64,000 nucleotides of DNA from Parasulfuritortus sp049322515 (GCA_049322515.1 JBMOQW010000012.1:254821-318820), one strand, 5' to 3'. Positions 48,337 through 58,042 are shown, counted from the stretch's first letter. The notes: generated from the letters alone by a model not told the origin. Made by a program: numbers and translations.

Positions 48337-50582
48337 GACGGTGGGGCTTTGAAAAAGGCGTGGACCCGATCATATACCAGGCGCAGCGGCCCAGGTGCCC
48401 ACCACATCCAGGGCCCGAGCAGGCGCAAGGAGGCGGGTACCAGCAGCATGCGCACCAAGGTGGCATCGACGATCACCGAGATCAGCAGGCCGATGCCCAT
48501 GGCCTTCATGAACACCAGGTCGCCCATGGCGAAGGTGCCCAGCACCACGCCGATGAGCAAGGCCGCCCGGGTGATGATGGGCCCGCTCTTGTGGATGCCG
48601 GCCGCGATGGCCCGGGCGTCCCCCCCGGTGCGGCCACGCATCTCGCGCACCCGCGAGAGCAGGAACACTTCGTAGTCGATCGAGAGACCGAAGGCGCTGG
48701 CGAAGATCAGCACCAGGACAGTGCCCTCGACCTTGCCCTGCGGGGTGAAGTCCAGCCACTGCGCCAGGTTGCCGTCCTGGAAGATCCAGACCAGGCCGCC
48801 GAAGGTGGCCGACAGCGAGATCAGGTTGGTCAATACGGCCTTGATCGGCAGCACCACGCTGCCCAGCATCAGGAACAGCAGGACGGTGATCACCGCGACG
48901 ATGGCGGCCACCACCTTGGGCGTCCATTCTCGCAAGGCATCGACATAGTCGAGATGTTCGGCCGGGAAGCCGCCCACCCGCAGGCTATCGATCCCGTCCG
49001 GGACCGGCAGGGCGCGCAGCGCCCGGACCAGCGCATGCGCTTCCGGAGACGAGGCCGCGCCCCGGTAGTAGACCAGCATGAAGGTCTGGGCGCCCTTGGC
49101 AAATGCCGACAGGCTGCCTTCGGCAAGCGGAAACTGGTCCGGATGCCGGTACAGCAGCTGGTAGTCCTGGAGGCCCAGCGCGGGATCCAGGCTGACCAGA
49201 CCAGCGACCCGGCTCACCCCGGGCTCGGCCTCGATGCGTCGGGCTAGGTCGTACAATGCGGCCAGGCTGGATTCGGCCACGGCGTCAGCCTGAGTCCGGA
49301 TGCTGATCAGGAGCGGACTCAGCTCGGCATTGGGGAAAGCCCGTTCGAGGGTCTCCTGGACCCGCCGGCTTTCCGCGCTGGCCGGCAGGGACAGGCTGTC
49401 CGCCGGCCCGATCTGCATGTGCAGGATGGGCAGGCCCATGACACCCAGGAGCGCCAGGGAAACGACCAGGATGCCGCGCGGCCAGCGCATCACGAAGTGC
49501 CCGAAGCGACGCCAGGCGACCTCGCCCCGGCGGCCCAGCCAGCCGCGCACGGCACCGACCCGCAGCCGGGCGATGCGCGGACCGAGCCACGCCAGCAGGG
49601 CGGGCAGCACCAGGATCGATGCGAGCATCGCGGAGGCGACCGAGATGCCCCCGGCCAGCCCCATGTTCTGGAAGAAGCGTTGCGGCATCATGAGCAGGCA
49701 GAACAGGCTCACCGCGACGGTCAGGCCACTGAACGCGACCGTGCGGCCGGCCGTGCAGAAGGTGGTGGTCAGGACTTTCTCCGGGTCGCCCGAGCGCGCC
49801 ATCTCCTCCCGGTAGCGGGACACGATGAACAGGGCGTAGTCGATGGCCAGGCCAAGCCCGAGCATCGACACCACGTTGGCGGCATAGATGCTGACCTCGG
49901 TGAACTGGGCGAAGAACTTCAGCAGGGCCGCACTCACCGCCACGCTGAGGCCACCGATCAGCAAGGGCAGCAAGGCTGCGGTCAACGAACCGAAGACCCA
50001 GACCAGGAGCACCGCGAGTACGCCGAAGCTGACCCACTCGGCACGCCGCACGTCGCGTTCCAGCTGTTCACGGGCATCGACGTAGTTGGCCAGCTCGCCG
50101 CCCATCTCGATGCGCAAGTCGGGATGGGCCAGTTGCGCGCGCAAGCGTTGAAAAGCCCCGATGCCCTCGTCGCGACCCCGGTCCAGCCAGACCACGGCAT
50201 AGCTCAGGTCGCCCTGAACCGAACGCATGCGTACATCGGCGCTGGCGAAATAGCTCTCCAGAGTGCGGACATCCGGGTTGCGGCCGACTTCGGCCAGCAC
50301 CGCTTCGGCCGCGTCCCGGTAGGCTGGATCATCGACCCGCGCCGGGCCGCCCGGCTTCGGGCTGAACAGCAGGATCACCGCGGTCTCGTCCTTGCCCAGG
50401 CCGGTGCGCAACTCCTGGCGCGCCAGGGAGGACGCGCTGTCCGGGACATCCCAGCCGGGATCCAGGGTCAGGCGCCCGATCACGTCGTTGCCATAGCCCA
50501 GGGCCATCAGCACGGCGAACAGCGCGGCGGCGAGATACCAGAAGGGAAAGCGCCAGATTGATCGGGCCAGGGCGGGAAACAT
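48333..50582 (-). CDS. MMPL-type RND exporter
   Basis: About 749 residues with two sets of six membrane helices, each after a periplasmic loop. Typical segments are GLGLAIDYALFIVSRYREEM in the first half and FGLSIDYEVFLLSRVREM in the second, each with the intramembrane aspartate. MMPL proteins export lipids or other hydrophobic molecules. The start is ATG at 50582 or TTG at 50606; no clear ribosome site favours either. The downstream gene encodes an overlapping periplasmic protein, so they probably function together. Confidence 0.88.
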   Translation of the reverse strand: MFPALARSIWRFPFWYLAAALFAVLMALGYGNDVIGRLTLDPGWDVPDSASSLARQELRTGLGKDETAVILLFSPKPGGPARVDDPAYRDAAEAVLAEVGRNPDVRTLESYFASADVRMRSVQGDLSYAVVWLDRGRDEGIGAFQRLRAQLAHPDLRIEMGGELANYVDAREQLERDVRRAEWVSFGVLAVLLVWVFGSLTAALLPLLIGGLSVAVSAALLKFFAQFTEVSIYAANVVSMLGLGLAIDYALFIVSRYREEMARSGDPEKVLTTTFCTAGRTVAFSGLTVAVSLFCLLMMPQRFFQNMGLAGGISVASAMLASILVLPALLAWLGPRIARLRVGAVRGWLGRRGEVAWRRFGHFVMRWPRGILVVSLALLGVMGLPILHMQIGPADSLSLPASAESRRVQETLERAFPNAELSPLLISIRTQADAVAESSLAALYDLARRIEAEPGVSRVAGLVSLDPALGLQDYQLLYRHPDQFPLAEGSLSAFAKGAQTFMLVYYRGAASSPEAHALVRALRALPVPDGIDSLRVGGFPAEHLDYVDALREWTPKVVAAIVAVITVLLFLMLGSVVLPIKAVLTNLISLSATFGGLVWIFQDGNLAQWLDFTPQGKVEGTVLVLIFASAFGLSIDYEVFLLSRVREMRGRTGGDARAIAAGIHKSGPIITRAALLIGVVLGTFAMGDLVFMKAMGIGLLISVIVDATLVRMLLVPASLRLLGPWMWWAPGPLRLVYDRVHAFFKAPPS

Positions 50583-50735
50583 GTCTGCGTTATTGTGGTG
50601 GGCCAAGTCATGATACCGCGATCCCGTCCGGCACAGGCGGCGATGGCGTCGGGCGCAAAAACGCGTGCATCGCGCCGGCCTCGGGCGGTATGCTCGGGCC
50701 TCGCGGCCACGCCGCGCGTTTTTCAGGGTGTCGAC

Positions 50736-51224
50736 ATGATGAGATTCCGCCTAGCCGGGCTGGTCCTGGCTCTCCTGCCATTCGGTGCGCATGGCCAAGC
50801 GCCACTGCCCACGGTACCGCCGGCCGGGGTGCAAGCGCCCTCGCCCAGCCTCCCGCCAGCGGCCCAGGACAGCCCGCCACCGGCGGTCGCACCGGCGCCG
50901 GCCCCGGAAGTCAGCCTGGTCGACATGATCCGGGCGCTCAGCCAGTTCCTCGACGAAGAGGAAATCCAGCTGGTCTACGACTATCTGTGGGATGCGTCGA
51001 TCGCCGCCCTCAAGGGTGAGGAAGCCGAAGTCGTCATCCCGCCCGAACTGGCCTTCAAGCTGGCCATCCTGCAGAAACGCATCGTCAAGGAAGGCGGCCA
51101 CTACCTGGAAGGCCTGGCGCGCCAGATGGACAAGGATCTGCGCGACTGGCGCGACCAGCTCCTGACGCCGCCGCCCCCCGCGCCCTACCCGCCGCCGGCC
51201 GAATCCACCCCCAACCGGCCATGA
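50736..51224 (+). CDS. Pro-rich secreted protein of unknown function
   Basis: 162 residues: signal peptide (RLAGLVLALLPFGAHG), a Pro/Ala-rich linker (about 21-57), a helical core (SLVDMIRALSQFLDEEEIQLVYDYL...), and a Pro-rich C-terminus. No family is recognised. Start choices are the adjacent ATGs at 50736 and 50739. The stop overlaps the prmC start (ATGA), so it is coupled to prmC; the biological link is unclear. Confidence 0.65.
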   Translation: MMRFRLAGLVLALLPFGAHGQAPLPTVPPAGVQAPSPSLPPAAQDSPPPAVAPAPAPEVSLVDMIRALSQFLDEEEIQLVYDYLWDASIAALKGEEAEVVIPPELAFKLAILQKRIVKEGGHYLEGLARQMDKDLRDWRDQLLTPPPPAPYPPPAESTPNRP

Positions 51225-52066
51225 CCGGTACGGTGGCCGGGACCTTGGCCCGGCTGGCCGAGCAACTGGCCGAACAGCTCGGCCTCGCGCCGCGCGAGGC
51301 CCGCCTCGAAGCCCGGGTGCTGGCGTCCGCCGCCTGGGACGTGGCCCCGGTCTGGCTGCTCGCGCATGACCGCGACCCGCTATCCCCGGCGCGGGCCGAC
51401 GCGCTCGACCGCCTGGCCGGACGGCGCCTGGCCGGGGAACCCGTGGCCTATGTCCTGGGCCGCCGCGAGTTCTACGGGCGCGTCTTCGAGGTCAGCCCGG
51501 CCACCTTGATCCCCCGGCCCGAGACCGAGCACCTGGTCGAAGCCGCCCTGGCCAGGATGTCGGCCCCCGACCACCTGCTTGATGTCGGTACCGGCAGCGG
51601 TTGCATCGCCCTGACGATCAAGCTGGAACGCCCGGACTGGGCGGTCACCGGCAGCGACATTGCGCCAGCCGCGCTGGCGGTGGCGGCACGCAACGGCCAG
51701 CGCCTGGGCGCCGACGTGAACTGGCGGCAAAGTGACTTGCTGACGGGGCTGGCGGACACCCGGTACGCGCTGATCGTCAGCAATCCGCCCTACATTCCCG
51801 AGACCGACGCGCATCTGGACCGGGGCGACCTGCGCTACGAACCGCGCAGCGCGCTGGCCTCGGGCCGCGACGGCCTCGACCACCTGCGCGGGCTGATCGA
51901 GCAGGCACCGGGGCGGCTGACGCCTGGCGGCTGGCTGTTGCTGGAACACGGCTACGACCAGGGCGAGCGCGTGCCCGCCCTGCTGCGCGAACGTGGCTAT
52001 GCCGAGGTGTTCATGACCCGCGACCTGGCAGGCCAGGCACGGGTCAGCGGCGGACGCTGGCCGTGA
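51221..52066 (+). CDS. prmC: Release-factor glutamine methyltransferase
   Basis: 281 residues. It methylates the GGQ glutamine of RF1 and RF2. Signatures are ETEHLVE, LLDVGTGSGCIALTI (motif I) and the active-site VSNPPYIPE. The N-terminal helical domain (LGLAPREARLEARVL) and the YVLGRREFYG segment are also typical. It is usually next to prfA, but here it follows a secreted-protein gene 25 kb away from prfA. Confidence 0.95.
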   Translation: MTGTVAGTLARLAEQLAEQLGLAPREARLEARVLASAAWDVAPVWLLAHDRDPLSPARADALDRLAGRRLAGEPVAYVLGRREFYGRVFEVSPATLIPRPETEHLVEAALARMSAPDHLLDVGTGSGCIALTIKLERPDWAVTGSDIAPAALAVAARNGQRLGADVNWRQSDLLTGLADTRYALIVSNPPYIPETDAHLDRGDLRYEPRSALASGRDGLDHLRGLIEQAPGRLTPGGWLLLEHGYDQGERVPALLRERGYAEVFMTRDLAGQARVSGGRWP

Positions 52067-52089
52067 CCGGCCACACGCCGGGCGGTCAC
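52063..52089. terminator. Terminator-like hairpin between prmC and fbp
   Basis: GTGACCG (52063-52069) pairs with CGGTCAC (52083-52089) across a 13-base loop, spanning the ends of two convergent genes. There is no T run, so intrinsic termination is doubtful. The arms contain the GTGAC core also found in the repeat arrays. Confidence 0.4.
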
Positions 52090-53093
52090 GCCTCCTTGTG
52101 GTAGGCGACGATGGTCTCGACCTCGTTCTTCGAGCCCAGGATCACCGGCACCCGCTGGTGCAGGCCTTCCGGCTGCATGTCCAGGATGCGCTGGTAGCCG
52201 GTCGACGAGGCGCCCCCGGCCTGCTCGACGATCATCGACATCGGGTTGGCTTCATAGAGCAGGCGCAGCTTGCCCGGCTTGGACGGATCCTTGGTATCAC
52301 GCGGGTACATGAAGACGCCACCACGGGTCAGGATGCGATGCACCTCGGCCACCATGGAAGCCACCCAGCGCATGTTGAAATCCTTGCCGCGCGGACCTTC
52401 CTTGCCAGCCAGGCATTCTTCCACGTAGCGCTGCACCGGCGGCTCCCAGAAACGGCGGTTGGACGCGTTGATGGCGAATTCCTTGGTGTCTTCCGGCACC
52501 TTCATGTCCGGGTGGGTGAGCAGGAACTCGCCCACTTCACGGTCCAGGGTGAAGCCGTTGACACCATGGCCCAGGGTCAGCACCAGCATGGTCGAGGAAC
52601 CATACAGGGCATAGCCGGCGCACACTTGCTGGGTGCCCGGCTGCAGGAAGTCCTGCATGCTGGCGGCGCGGTTGGGCACCGGGGCGCGCAGGATCGAGAA
52701 GATGGTGCCGACCGAGATGTTGATGTCGACGTTGGAAGAGCCGTCGAGCGGATCGAACACCAGCAGATATTTGCCGAGCGGGTACTTGTGCGGAATGGCG
52801 TAGACCTCGTCCATTTCCTCGGAGGCCATGCCGGCCAGGTGGCCGGCCCACTCGTTGGTGCGGATCATGATGTCGTTGGTGATCACGTCCAGCTTCTTCT
52901 GGGTCTCGCCCTGCACGTTCTGGCTTTCCAGCGCACCCATGGTGCCGATCAGGGCGCCTTTGTTGACGGCATTGGAGATGACCTTGATGGCGGTGGCGAG
53001 GTCGTTGAGCAGGGCGGTGAACTCGCCTGTGGCGCCGGCGATGTGGCGCTGTTCCTCGATGATGAACTGGGTCAGGGTGGTGCCGTTGTGCAT
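52086..53093 (-). CDS. fbp: Class I fructose-1,6-bisphosphatase
   Basis: 335 residues. It hydrolyses fructose-1,6-bisphosphate in gluconeogenesis, and in autotrophs also in the Calvin cycle. Visible features are LLNDLATAIKVIS, GETQKKLDVITNDIM, the metal site FDPLDGSSNVDINISVGTIFSI in two pieces (FDPLDGSSNVD and ISVGTIFS), and YPRDTKDPSKPGKLRLLYE (KLRLLYE). It is convergent with prmC. No Calvin-cycle gene is present nearby. Confidence 0.97.
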   Translation of the reverse strand: MHNGTTLTQFIIEEQRHIAGATGEFTALLNDLATAIKVISNAVNKGALIGTMGALESQNVQGETQKKLDVITNDIMIRTNEWAGHLAGMASEEMDEVYAIPHKYPLGKYLLVFDPLDGSSNVDINISVGTIFSILRAPVPNRAASMQDFLQPGTQQVCAGYALYGSSTMLVLTLGHGVNGFTLDREVGEFLLTHPDMKVPEDTKEFAINASNRRFWEPPVQRYVEECLAGKEGPRGKDFNMRWVASMVAEVHRILTRGGVFMYPRDTKDPSKPGKLRLLYEANPMSMIVEQAGGASSTGYQRILDMQPEGLHQRVPVILGSKNEVETIVAYHKEA

Positions 53094-53164
53094 GACGGGC
53101 GCTCCGAATATTAGAAAACGCTGAATTTTACCATTGAGCCGCTTTATCGGGCCAGCAATGGCAT

Positions 53165-54100
53165 TTATTTACTCAGGAGCTGGTCGCTGGCGGTGAACTG
53201 CCAGGCCCGCGTGATGCTGAGGATGTCGACTTTCTTGCGCATCTCCTCGGAGAACGGCGGAAACGGCGCCGACAGCTGGACGATCTTGATCGCCGCCGCG
53301 TCGAGGATGCGCGAGCCGGAGGGACGGTCGATCTGGACGTCTTCCAGACTCCCATCGGCCCGGATGTTCACGGTCAGCACCAGGCTGCCGTGGATGCGGT
53401 CGCGCTTGGCCGCCTCGGGATAGTTCAGGTTGCCGATCCGCTCGATCTTGATGCGCCAGTCCTCGACATAGCGGGCGAAGCTGTATTCTTGGGCGCGGGC
53501 GCCGACGAAGGCCCGGCGCGGACGTTTCTGATAGGCCTCGTAGTCATCGCTGATCCGGGCCATCAGGCGGGCCTGCTCGAGACTGGCCTCGGCCAGTGAG
53601 GCGGGTGCCGGCAGGCTCGGGCTGGGCGGCGCGGGGGCGGCTTCCCGGCGCTGTTCGATCGTGTAGTCGGCCTCGACCTGGGCCATCAGATCGCGCGCCT
53701 TGCTCTCCAGGGCGGCGATCTGCTGCTGCAAGGGACTGGTGACCAGGGGCGACTCATGCTGGCTGGCGGGCAGCGGACTGCTGGCGCGCCGGTCCTCCTC
53801 AACTTCGCCGCCACCATCCAGGCTGACCTGGGCCAGGACATCCGGATCGAGCGGCTGGCTCTGGCTGCGGGCATTGACCAGCACGACCTCCAGAGCCTCG
53901 GTGTTCTGGAACAGGGCCGGGTTGGCCGCCTGGAAGCCTACTCCGAAGATCACCACGATATGCACGATCATCGAGGCAATGACCGCGCCATTGAAGCGCT
54001 CGTCGAGGCTGTTCGAGGTCAGTGGCCGGTAGCGGGCCTCGCCCAGGAGCGCGGTGCCGAGGGCCTTCAGCCGGTGACGCAGGGGGTCAGATAGCGACAT
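53165..54100 (-). CDS. TonB-family protein with N-terminal anchor
   Basis: 311 residues: a cytoplasmic N-terminus of about 38 residues, one membrane helix (GAVIASMIVHIVVIFGVGF), a long helical and Pro-rich periplasmic segment, and a TonB C-terminal domain (NLNYPEAAKRDRIHGSLVLTVNI, VQIDRPSGSRILDAAAIKIV). No exbB or exbD lies beside it, so it may use another set or act as a non-classical TonB or TolA-like protein. It overlaps the RNB gene by 34 bases. Confidence 0.88.
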   Translation of the reverse strand: MSLSDPLRHRLKALGTALLGEARYRPLTSNSLDERFNGAVIASMIVHIVVIFGVGFQAANPALFQNTEALEVVLVNARSQSQPLDPDVLAQVSLDGGGEVEEDRRASSPLPASQHESPLVTSPLQQQIAALESKARDLMAQVEADYTIEQRREAAPAPPSPSLPAPASLAEASLEQARLMARISDDYEAYQKRPRRAFVGARAQEYSFARYVEDWRIKIERIGNLNYPEAAKRDRIHGSLVLTVNIRADGSLEDVQIDRPSGSRILDAAAIKIVQLSAPFPPFSEEMRKKVDILSITRAWQFTASDQLLSK

Positions 54101-55914
54101 GTCAGATCGTTGTCGAGCAAGTCGAAATCACCCACCGCGACACGCACCCGGTCGCCCGGATTGAGCGCCGGCGCGCCGGTCACCCGGGTCACCAGGGGCA
54201 GCCCCTCGAAGCGGACCAGGTTTTCCTTGAGCACGGTGGCCTCGATCTCCCGGACGCTTTCCTGGATCAGCCAGCGCAGACACCAGTAGCGTTCCATCTT
54301 GCGCTGGAAGTCGTTGTAGGCATCGTAGGCCAGTTCGAAGTCGCGCATGGCCGCGAACAGCATCGGGTCGTTGCCGGCGTACACCGGCTTGTCGCCGCGC
54401 ACCGCGGCCAGGATCTGGCGCTGGTTGACCAGGTCGACGAAGCGGCGCAACGGCGACGTGCACCAGGCATAGCAGTCCAGGCCCAGGCCTTCATGCGGCG
54501 CCGGACGCAGGGTCATGCGCACCTTGCCCTGGGTCTGCGCCCGGTACATGCCGGCGAAATCGCGGTCACCGAGCAGCCGGCCCCAGCGGTTGTTGGCCAG
54601 GATCATCAGCTCGGACACCAGCTTGTCGATCGGATTGCCACGCACCCGGGGCAGGATGCTGACCCGGTCGTCGACCACCTTGAAGGTGTAGTCGAGGCGC
54701 TGCACCTGGTCGGCCTTGCCGCGCGCCGCCTCCAGGTGGCAGGCGAACCCCCACAGCCACTCCAGTTCCCGGCGGAACGGATAATCGGGCGCGGCCGGGT
54801 TCCGGATCGTGTCCTCGTTGAACAGCGGTTCCAGCGTCTCATGACGCAGGTTGGCGGCAATGCGGATGACATCGGCCTGGGTGACCAGGTCGCCGAGGGC
54901 GTAGTCGGGGCCGACCTCGACGTAGAGCGAAAGCGCCGGGCAGTCGCGCGCCTCGGCCAGGGTGTACTGGTCGACCAGGGCCTCGGGCAGCATGGTGATC
55001 TTGCCGCCCGGCATGTACACGGTCGACAGCCGGGTCGCGGCGATGCGGTCGAGCTCGCTGCCAGGCAGGATGCCGAGCGCCGGCGCCGCGATATGGATGC
55101 CGACCCGGACCGAGCCGTCGGGCCGGAAGATGACCGAGAAAGCATCGTCGATCTCGGTGGTGGCGGCATCGTCAATGGAGAACGCCGGCGCATCGCCCGG
55201 CGGCAAGGCCGGCGGCGGCTCGGGCGCGGCCAGGGCCGGGAAGCCAACGCCCTTGGGAAAATGCTCGAGCAGGAACGCCTGGTGGTGGAATTCATGGCTG
55301 GACGGGATGGCGCCGCACTGGTCCAGCAGGCGCACCGGGCTCAGGCCGGTCTCGGCGCAGCTATCCATCAGGGCCTTGTATTCGAGGCTGTTCTTGTCCG
55401 GCTTGTGGAGCAGCTCGAAGACCTTGGCGCGGAACGGCTCGGGCAGGCCGCCGGCCTTGAGCTGGCCGGCCCACTCGGCACGCAGCTCGGCTTCGCGCGC
55501 CTTGCGTTCCAGGGCCGCCTTGGCAGCGGCCAGCGCCTCGGCCGGCGCCGCCTTGTAGCGGCCCTTGCCTTTCTTGTAGAAGTAGATCGGCGCACCATGC
55601 AGGGTGAGCAGCACGGCCCCCGCCTCGGGCCCGCTCGGCGTCTGGCCGTAGTATTCGGCGGCCAGCTCGGCGAAACCGAATTCCTCGGCACCGGCGACTT
55701 CCCAGAGGAAATCAGCATCGATCCCGGCCGCCAGGCGCCGGGCCGTGTCCATGGCTTCGCCGGCCGCCGGCGTGGCAAAGCGCAGCAGGACGTGGCTGGC
55801 CTTCACCTTGGTGCGCTTGCCATGGGGTGACTCGATCTGCAGGGAGGCGTCGTTGTCGGCCAGGATGGTACCCGCCTTGATCTCGCCCTCTTCCTCGTAA
55901 AATACGTGCATCAA
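54067..55914 (-). CDS. RNase II-family (RNB-domain) exoribonuclease
   Basis: 615 residues. The RNB catalytic centre is seen as FSIDDAATTEIDDAFSV with the acidic metal ligands, followed by GIHIAAPALGI, STVYMPGGKITMLPEAL and TSPLRRFVDLVNQRQI. A C-terminal S1-like tail is short. RNase II removes RNA from the 3' end; members shorter than RNase R are often annotated only as RNB protein. The ATG is 55914 or 55911. It lies between the YqiA-like hydrolase and the TonB gene, all overlapping. Confidence 0.9.
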   Translation of the reverse strand: MMHVFYEEEGEIKAGTILADNDASLQIESPHGKRTKVKASHVLLRFATPAAGEAMDTARRLAAGIDADFLWEVAGAEEFGFAELAAEYYGQTPSGPEAGAVLLTLHGAPIYFYKKGKGRYKAAPAEALAAAKAALERKAREAELRAEWAGQLKAGGLPEPFRAKVFELLHKPDKNSLEYKALMDSCAETGLSPVRLLDQCGAIPSSHEFHHQAFLLEHFPKGVGFPALAAPEPPPALPPGDAPAFSIDDAATTEIDDAFSVIFRPDGSVRVGIHIAAPALGILPGSELDRIAATRLSTVYMPGGKITMLPEALVDQYTLAEARDCPALSLYVEVGPDYALGDLVTQADVIRIAANLRHETLEPLFNEDTIRNPAAPDYPFRRELEWLWGFACHLEAARGKADQVQRLDYTFKVVDDRVSILPRVRGNPIDKLVSELMILANNRWGRLLGDRDFAGMYRAQTQGKVRMTLRPAPHEGLGLDCYAWCTSPLRRFVDLVNQRQILAAVRGDKPVYAGNDPMLFAAMRDFELAYDAYNDFQRKMERYWCLRWLIQESVREIEATVLKENLVRFEGLPLVTRVTGAPALNPGDRVRVAVGDFDLLDNDLTCRYLTPCVTG

Positions 55915-56468
55915 AACTCCAGGATGGCCGGCAGATAGTCGGCGAAACGGGTGAAGCCGTGGTCGCCGCCGTCCAGCACGACCTGGCGGGCGCCCGCGAA
56001 ATAAGCCACGGCCTCACGGTAGTCGAGCACGCGATCGCCGGTCTCGACCAGGAGCAGGTGGTGTTCGGGCCGGGTCAGCCGGGGCAGGCGCAGGGCCCGA
56101 AGTTCGGCGGCGTGCTCGGCGCTGAACAGGTATTCCGCGCCGCTGTGCCAGTTCTTCTGCACCTGGCCGACCAGGCCGGCCAGCTTGTCGTCACAGGCCA
56201 CGCAGGGATTGACGTGAATGGCCTTGAGCCCGTGCTTGTCGGCCAGGTAGGCCGCATAGAAGCCCCCCAGGGAACTGCCGATCAGCTTGGCCGGGCCGCG
56301 GCTGGCAGCGATCAGGGCTTCGAGCCGGGCGATGGCGGCGGCCGGCCGATCGGGCAGGTCGGGACAGGCCCAGGCCTCGGCGAGGCCCCGCTCGGCCAGC
56401 CAGGCCGCCATCTCGCGTGCCTTGCCGGACTGGCTGGAACTGTTGAAACCGTGGATATAGATCAGCAT
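55911..56468 (-). CDS. YqiA/YcfP-family alpha/beta hydrolase
   Basis: 185 residues. The fold starts MLIYIHGFNSSSQSGKA. The nucleophile elbow is IGSSLGGFYAA, with catalytic Asp in LVETGDRVLDY and His in DGGDHGFTRF. Members are small esterases of unclear substrate. The stop overlaps the RNB start, so the two genes are coupled. Confidence 0.92.
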   Translation of the reverse strand: MLIYIHGFNSSSQSGKAREMAAWLAERGLAEAWACPDLPDRPAAAIARLEALIAASRGPAKLIGSSLGGFYAAYLADKHGLKAIHVNPCVACDDKLAGLVGQVQKNWHSGAEYLFSAEHAAELRALRLPRLTRPEHHLLLVETGDRVLDYREAVAYFAGARQVVLDGGDHGFTRFADYLPAILEF

Positions 56469-56501
56469 GCGGGCACGACGAACGGCGGGAAAGCCGGCAT
56501 T

Positions 56502-57095
56502 TTACCCGTTCGTCCCGCCCAGCCAGGCGACGATTTCGTCCAGCACCCGGTTGGCGGCCCGGTTCATCGCCTCGGCGGCGGCTTCGGCCTGGAACTCGGC
56601 CACCGGCTCCTGGGCCACGAAGATGTGCCGTCCCAGCAGGGCGCCCCGGTCACGCCGAACCAGTTCGACCTCGACCAGCAACAGCACCGAACCGGGCGGC
56701 TCGGCGGCGTCGTGATAAAAGTCGATCAGCCGGGTGTTGAGCTGGAAGTCACCGATGATGCCGCCCGAGAGGGGCGCCACGGAGGCGAACACGCCGGCCG
56801 CCTCGATGCGCTGGCGCAGCAGCCAGGTCAGCCGCTTGCCGGGCAATTCGGCCCAATGGGCGAATTCGTAATGGGCCCGGGTGCCGGGCAACCGGCTGTA
56901 GGCCAGGCGCGGTTCCTGGTAGAAGGCCGAGGCATCCATCTCGCGCAAGAGCAAGGTGCCGGGCCGTGGCGTGAAGGCGCGGGCGACCGGGCCCGGGTCG
57001 GTCAGGACAAAGTGGGTGACCGGCTTGGCCGGGCCGGGCAGAGCCCCGCACCCGGCCAGCCAGGCCAGCGGCAGCAGCCAGAACAAGGATTTCAT
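56502..57095 (-). CDS. ABC-type transport auxiliary lipoprotein (PqiC-like)
   Basis: 197 residues with a clear lipoprotein signal (LPLAWLAGCGALPG). The mature domain matches the ABC_trans_aux/PqiC family (HFVLTDPGP, LLLREMDASAFYQEPRLAYSR, ELPGKRLTWLLRQRIEA). It is anchored to the outer membrane and works with MCE/MlaD proteins in lipid transport between membranes. It overlaps the MlaD-like gene by four bases as the last member of the operon. Confidence 0.88.
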   Translation of the reverse strand: MKSLFWLLPLAWLAGCGALPGPAKPVTHFVLTDPGPVARAFTPRPGTLLLREMDASAFYQEPRLAYSRLPGTRAHYEFAHWAELPGKRLTWLLRQRIEAAGVFASVAPLSGGIIGDFQLNTRLIDFYHDAAEPPGSVLLLVEVELVRRDRGALLGRHIFVAQEPVAEFQAEAAAEAMNRAANRVLDEIVAWLGGTNG

Positions 57096-58039
57096 GGCAT
57101 CTCCTCGCCGGGCCCCAGGCTTGCCTCGCTGGGCCCGTACAAGACGCGGGACGGATTGGACAGCGCACGTCCGGTATCCTGGAGCGCATCGCCGGCCATG
57201 CGCAGGGATTGTGCGGTGGACTGGATCTCCTGGCTGGCCAGGTCGGCGGTGAGTTTCACCTGGCTGCTCAGGCCGGTCAGCTCACGGTCGGCCTTGTCCA
57301 GGGTGACGCGTGCCGCCGCCAGGGTCTCGCTGGTTTCGCGCACCGCCTGGCCGAGCAGTTCGCCGGCCATCTTCAGGGACACCCGGGCCTCGCCGCCCAG
57401 CCCCTCGATCTGCGCCGCCGCGCGTCCGGTGCTGGCCACGGTCTCGCGCAGCACCGGCATGGTCTGGCTCAGTTCGCCGGTCATGGCATCGAGATGCGCC
57501 AGGGTGGCGCTCACCGACTGCTGGTTGCGGTCCGACATCAGCTGGTTGAAGCGGTCCAGGGCTTCCTGGCCGGCAGCGCCCAGGGTTTCCAGGGTGTCGG
57601 CCACCTTGGTCAACTGCGGCACGCCCTCCGCGATGACCGGATGCTTTTCGCCCTCGGTCACCCGCATCAAGGGCACCCCCCCCTGGGCCGGGTTCTCGAT
57701 GTCGATGGCGGCCAGACCGGTGACCAGGTGACGGGCGACGATGGCCTGAGCGCCCTCGTACACCGGGGTGCGGTGATCGATCTTGAGCACCACCCGCACG
57801 GTGCCGACCCGGTCCGGCATGATTGCGTAGTCGACCACCTTGCCGACCTTGATGCCCTGCATGCGCACGTCGCTGTTGATTTGCAGCCCTTCGAGCGACT
57901 GCTTCTGGAAATACACCACAAAGCGCTTGCCGGCCTGCTCTTCGCCGCCGCGCCCGAGCCAGTAGAGGCCGACCACCAGCAGGGCGAGCAGGGCCAGGGT
58001 CGCGGCGCCGATACGCGCATACCTCGCCTCGGATTCCAT
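57092..58039 (-). CDS. MCE/MlaD-family lipid-transport substrate-binding protein
   Basis: 315 residues. One N-terminal membrane helix (about 12-29) is followed by an MCE domain (FVVYFQKQSLEGLQINSDVRMQGIKVGKV written as FVVYFQKQSLEGL and VRMQGIKVGKV), then a long helical region that can form a tube or coiled coil. It forms a hexameric lipid-binding ring in the periplasm. The ATPase gene is three bases upstream and the lipoprotein gene overlaps its end. Confidence 0.92.
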   Translation of the reverse strand: MESEARYARIGAATLALLALLVVGLYWLGRGGEEQAGKRFVVYFQKQSLEGLQINSDVRMQGIKVGKVVDYAIMPDRVGTVRVVLKIDHRTPVYEGAQAIVARHLVTGLAAIDIENPAQGGVPLMRVTEGEKHPVIAEGVPQLTKVADTLETLGAAGQEALDRFNQLMSDRNQQSVSATLAHLDAMTGELSQTMPVLRETVASTGRAAAQIEGLGGEARVSLKMAGELLGQAVRETSETLAAARVTLDKADRELTGLSSQVKLTADLASQEIQSTAQSLRMAGDALQDTGRALSNPSRVLYGPSEASLGPGEEMP

Positions 58040-58042
58040 GAC

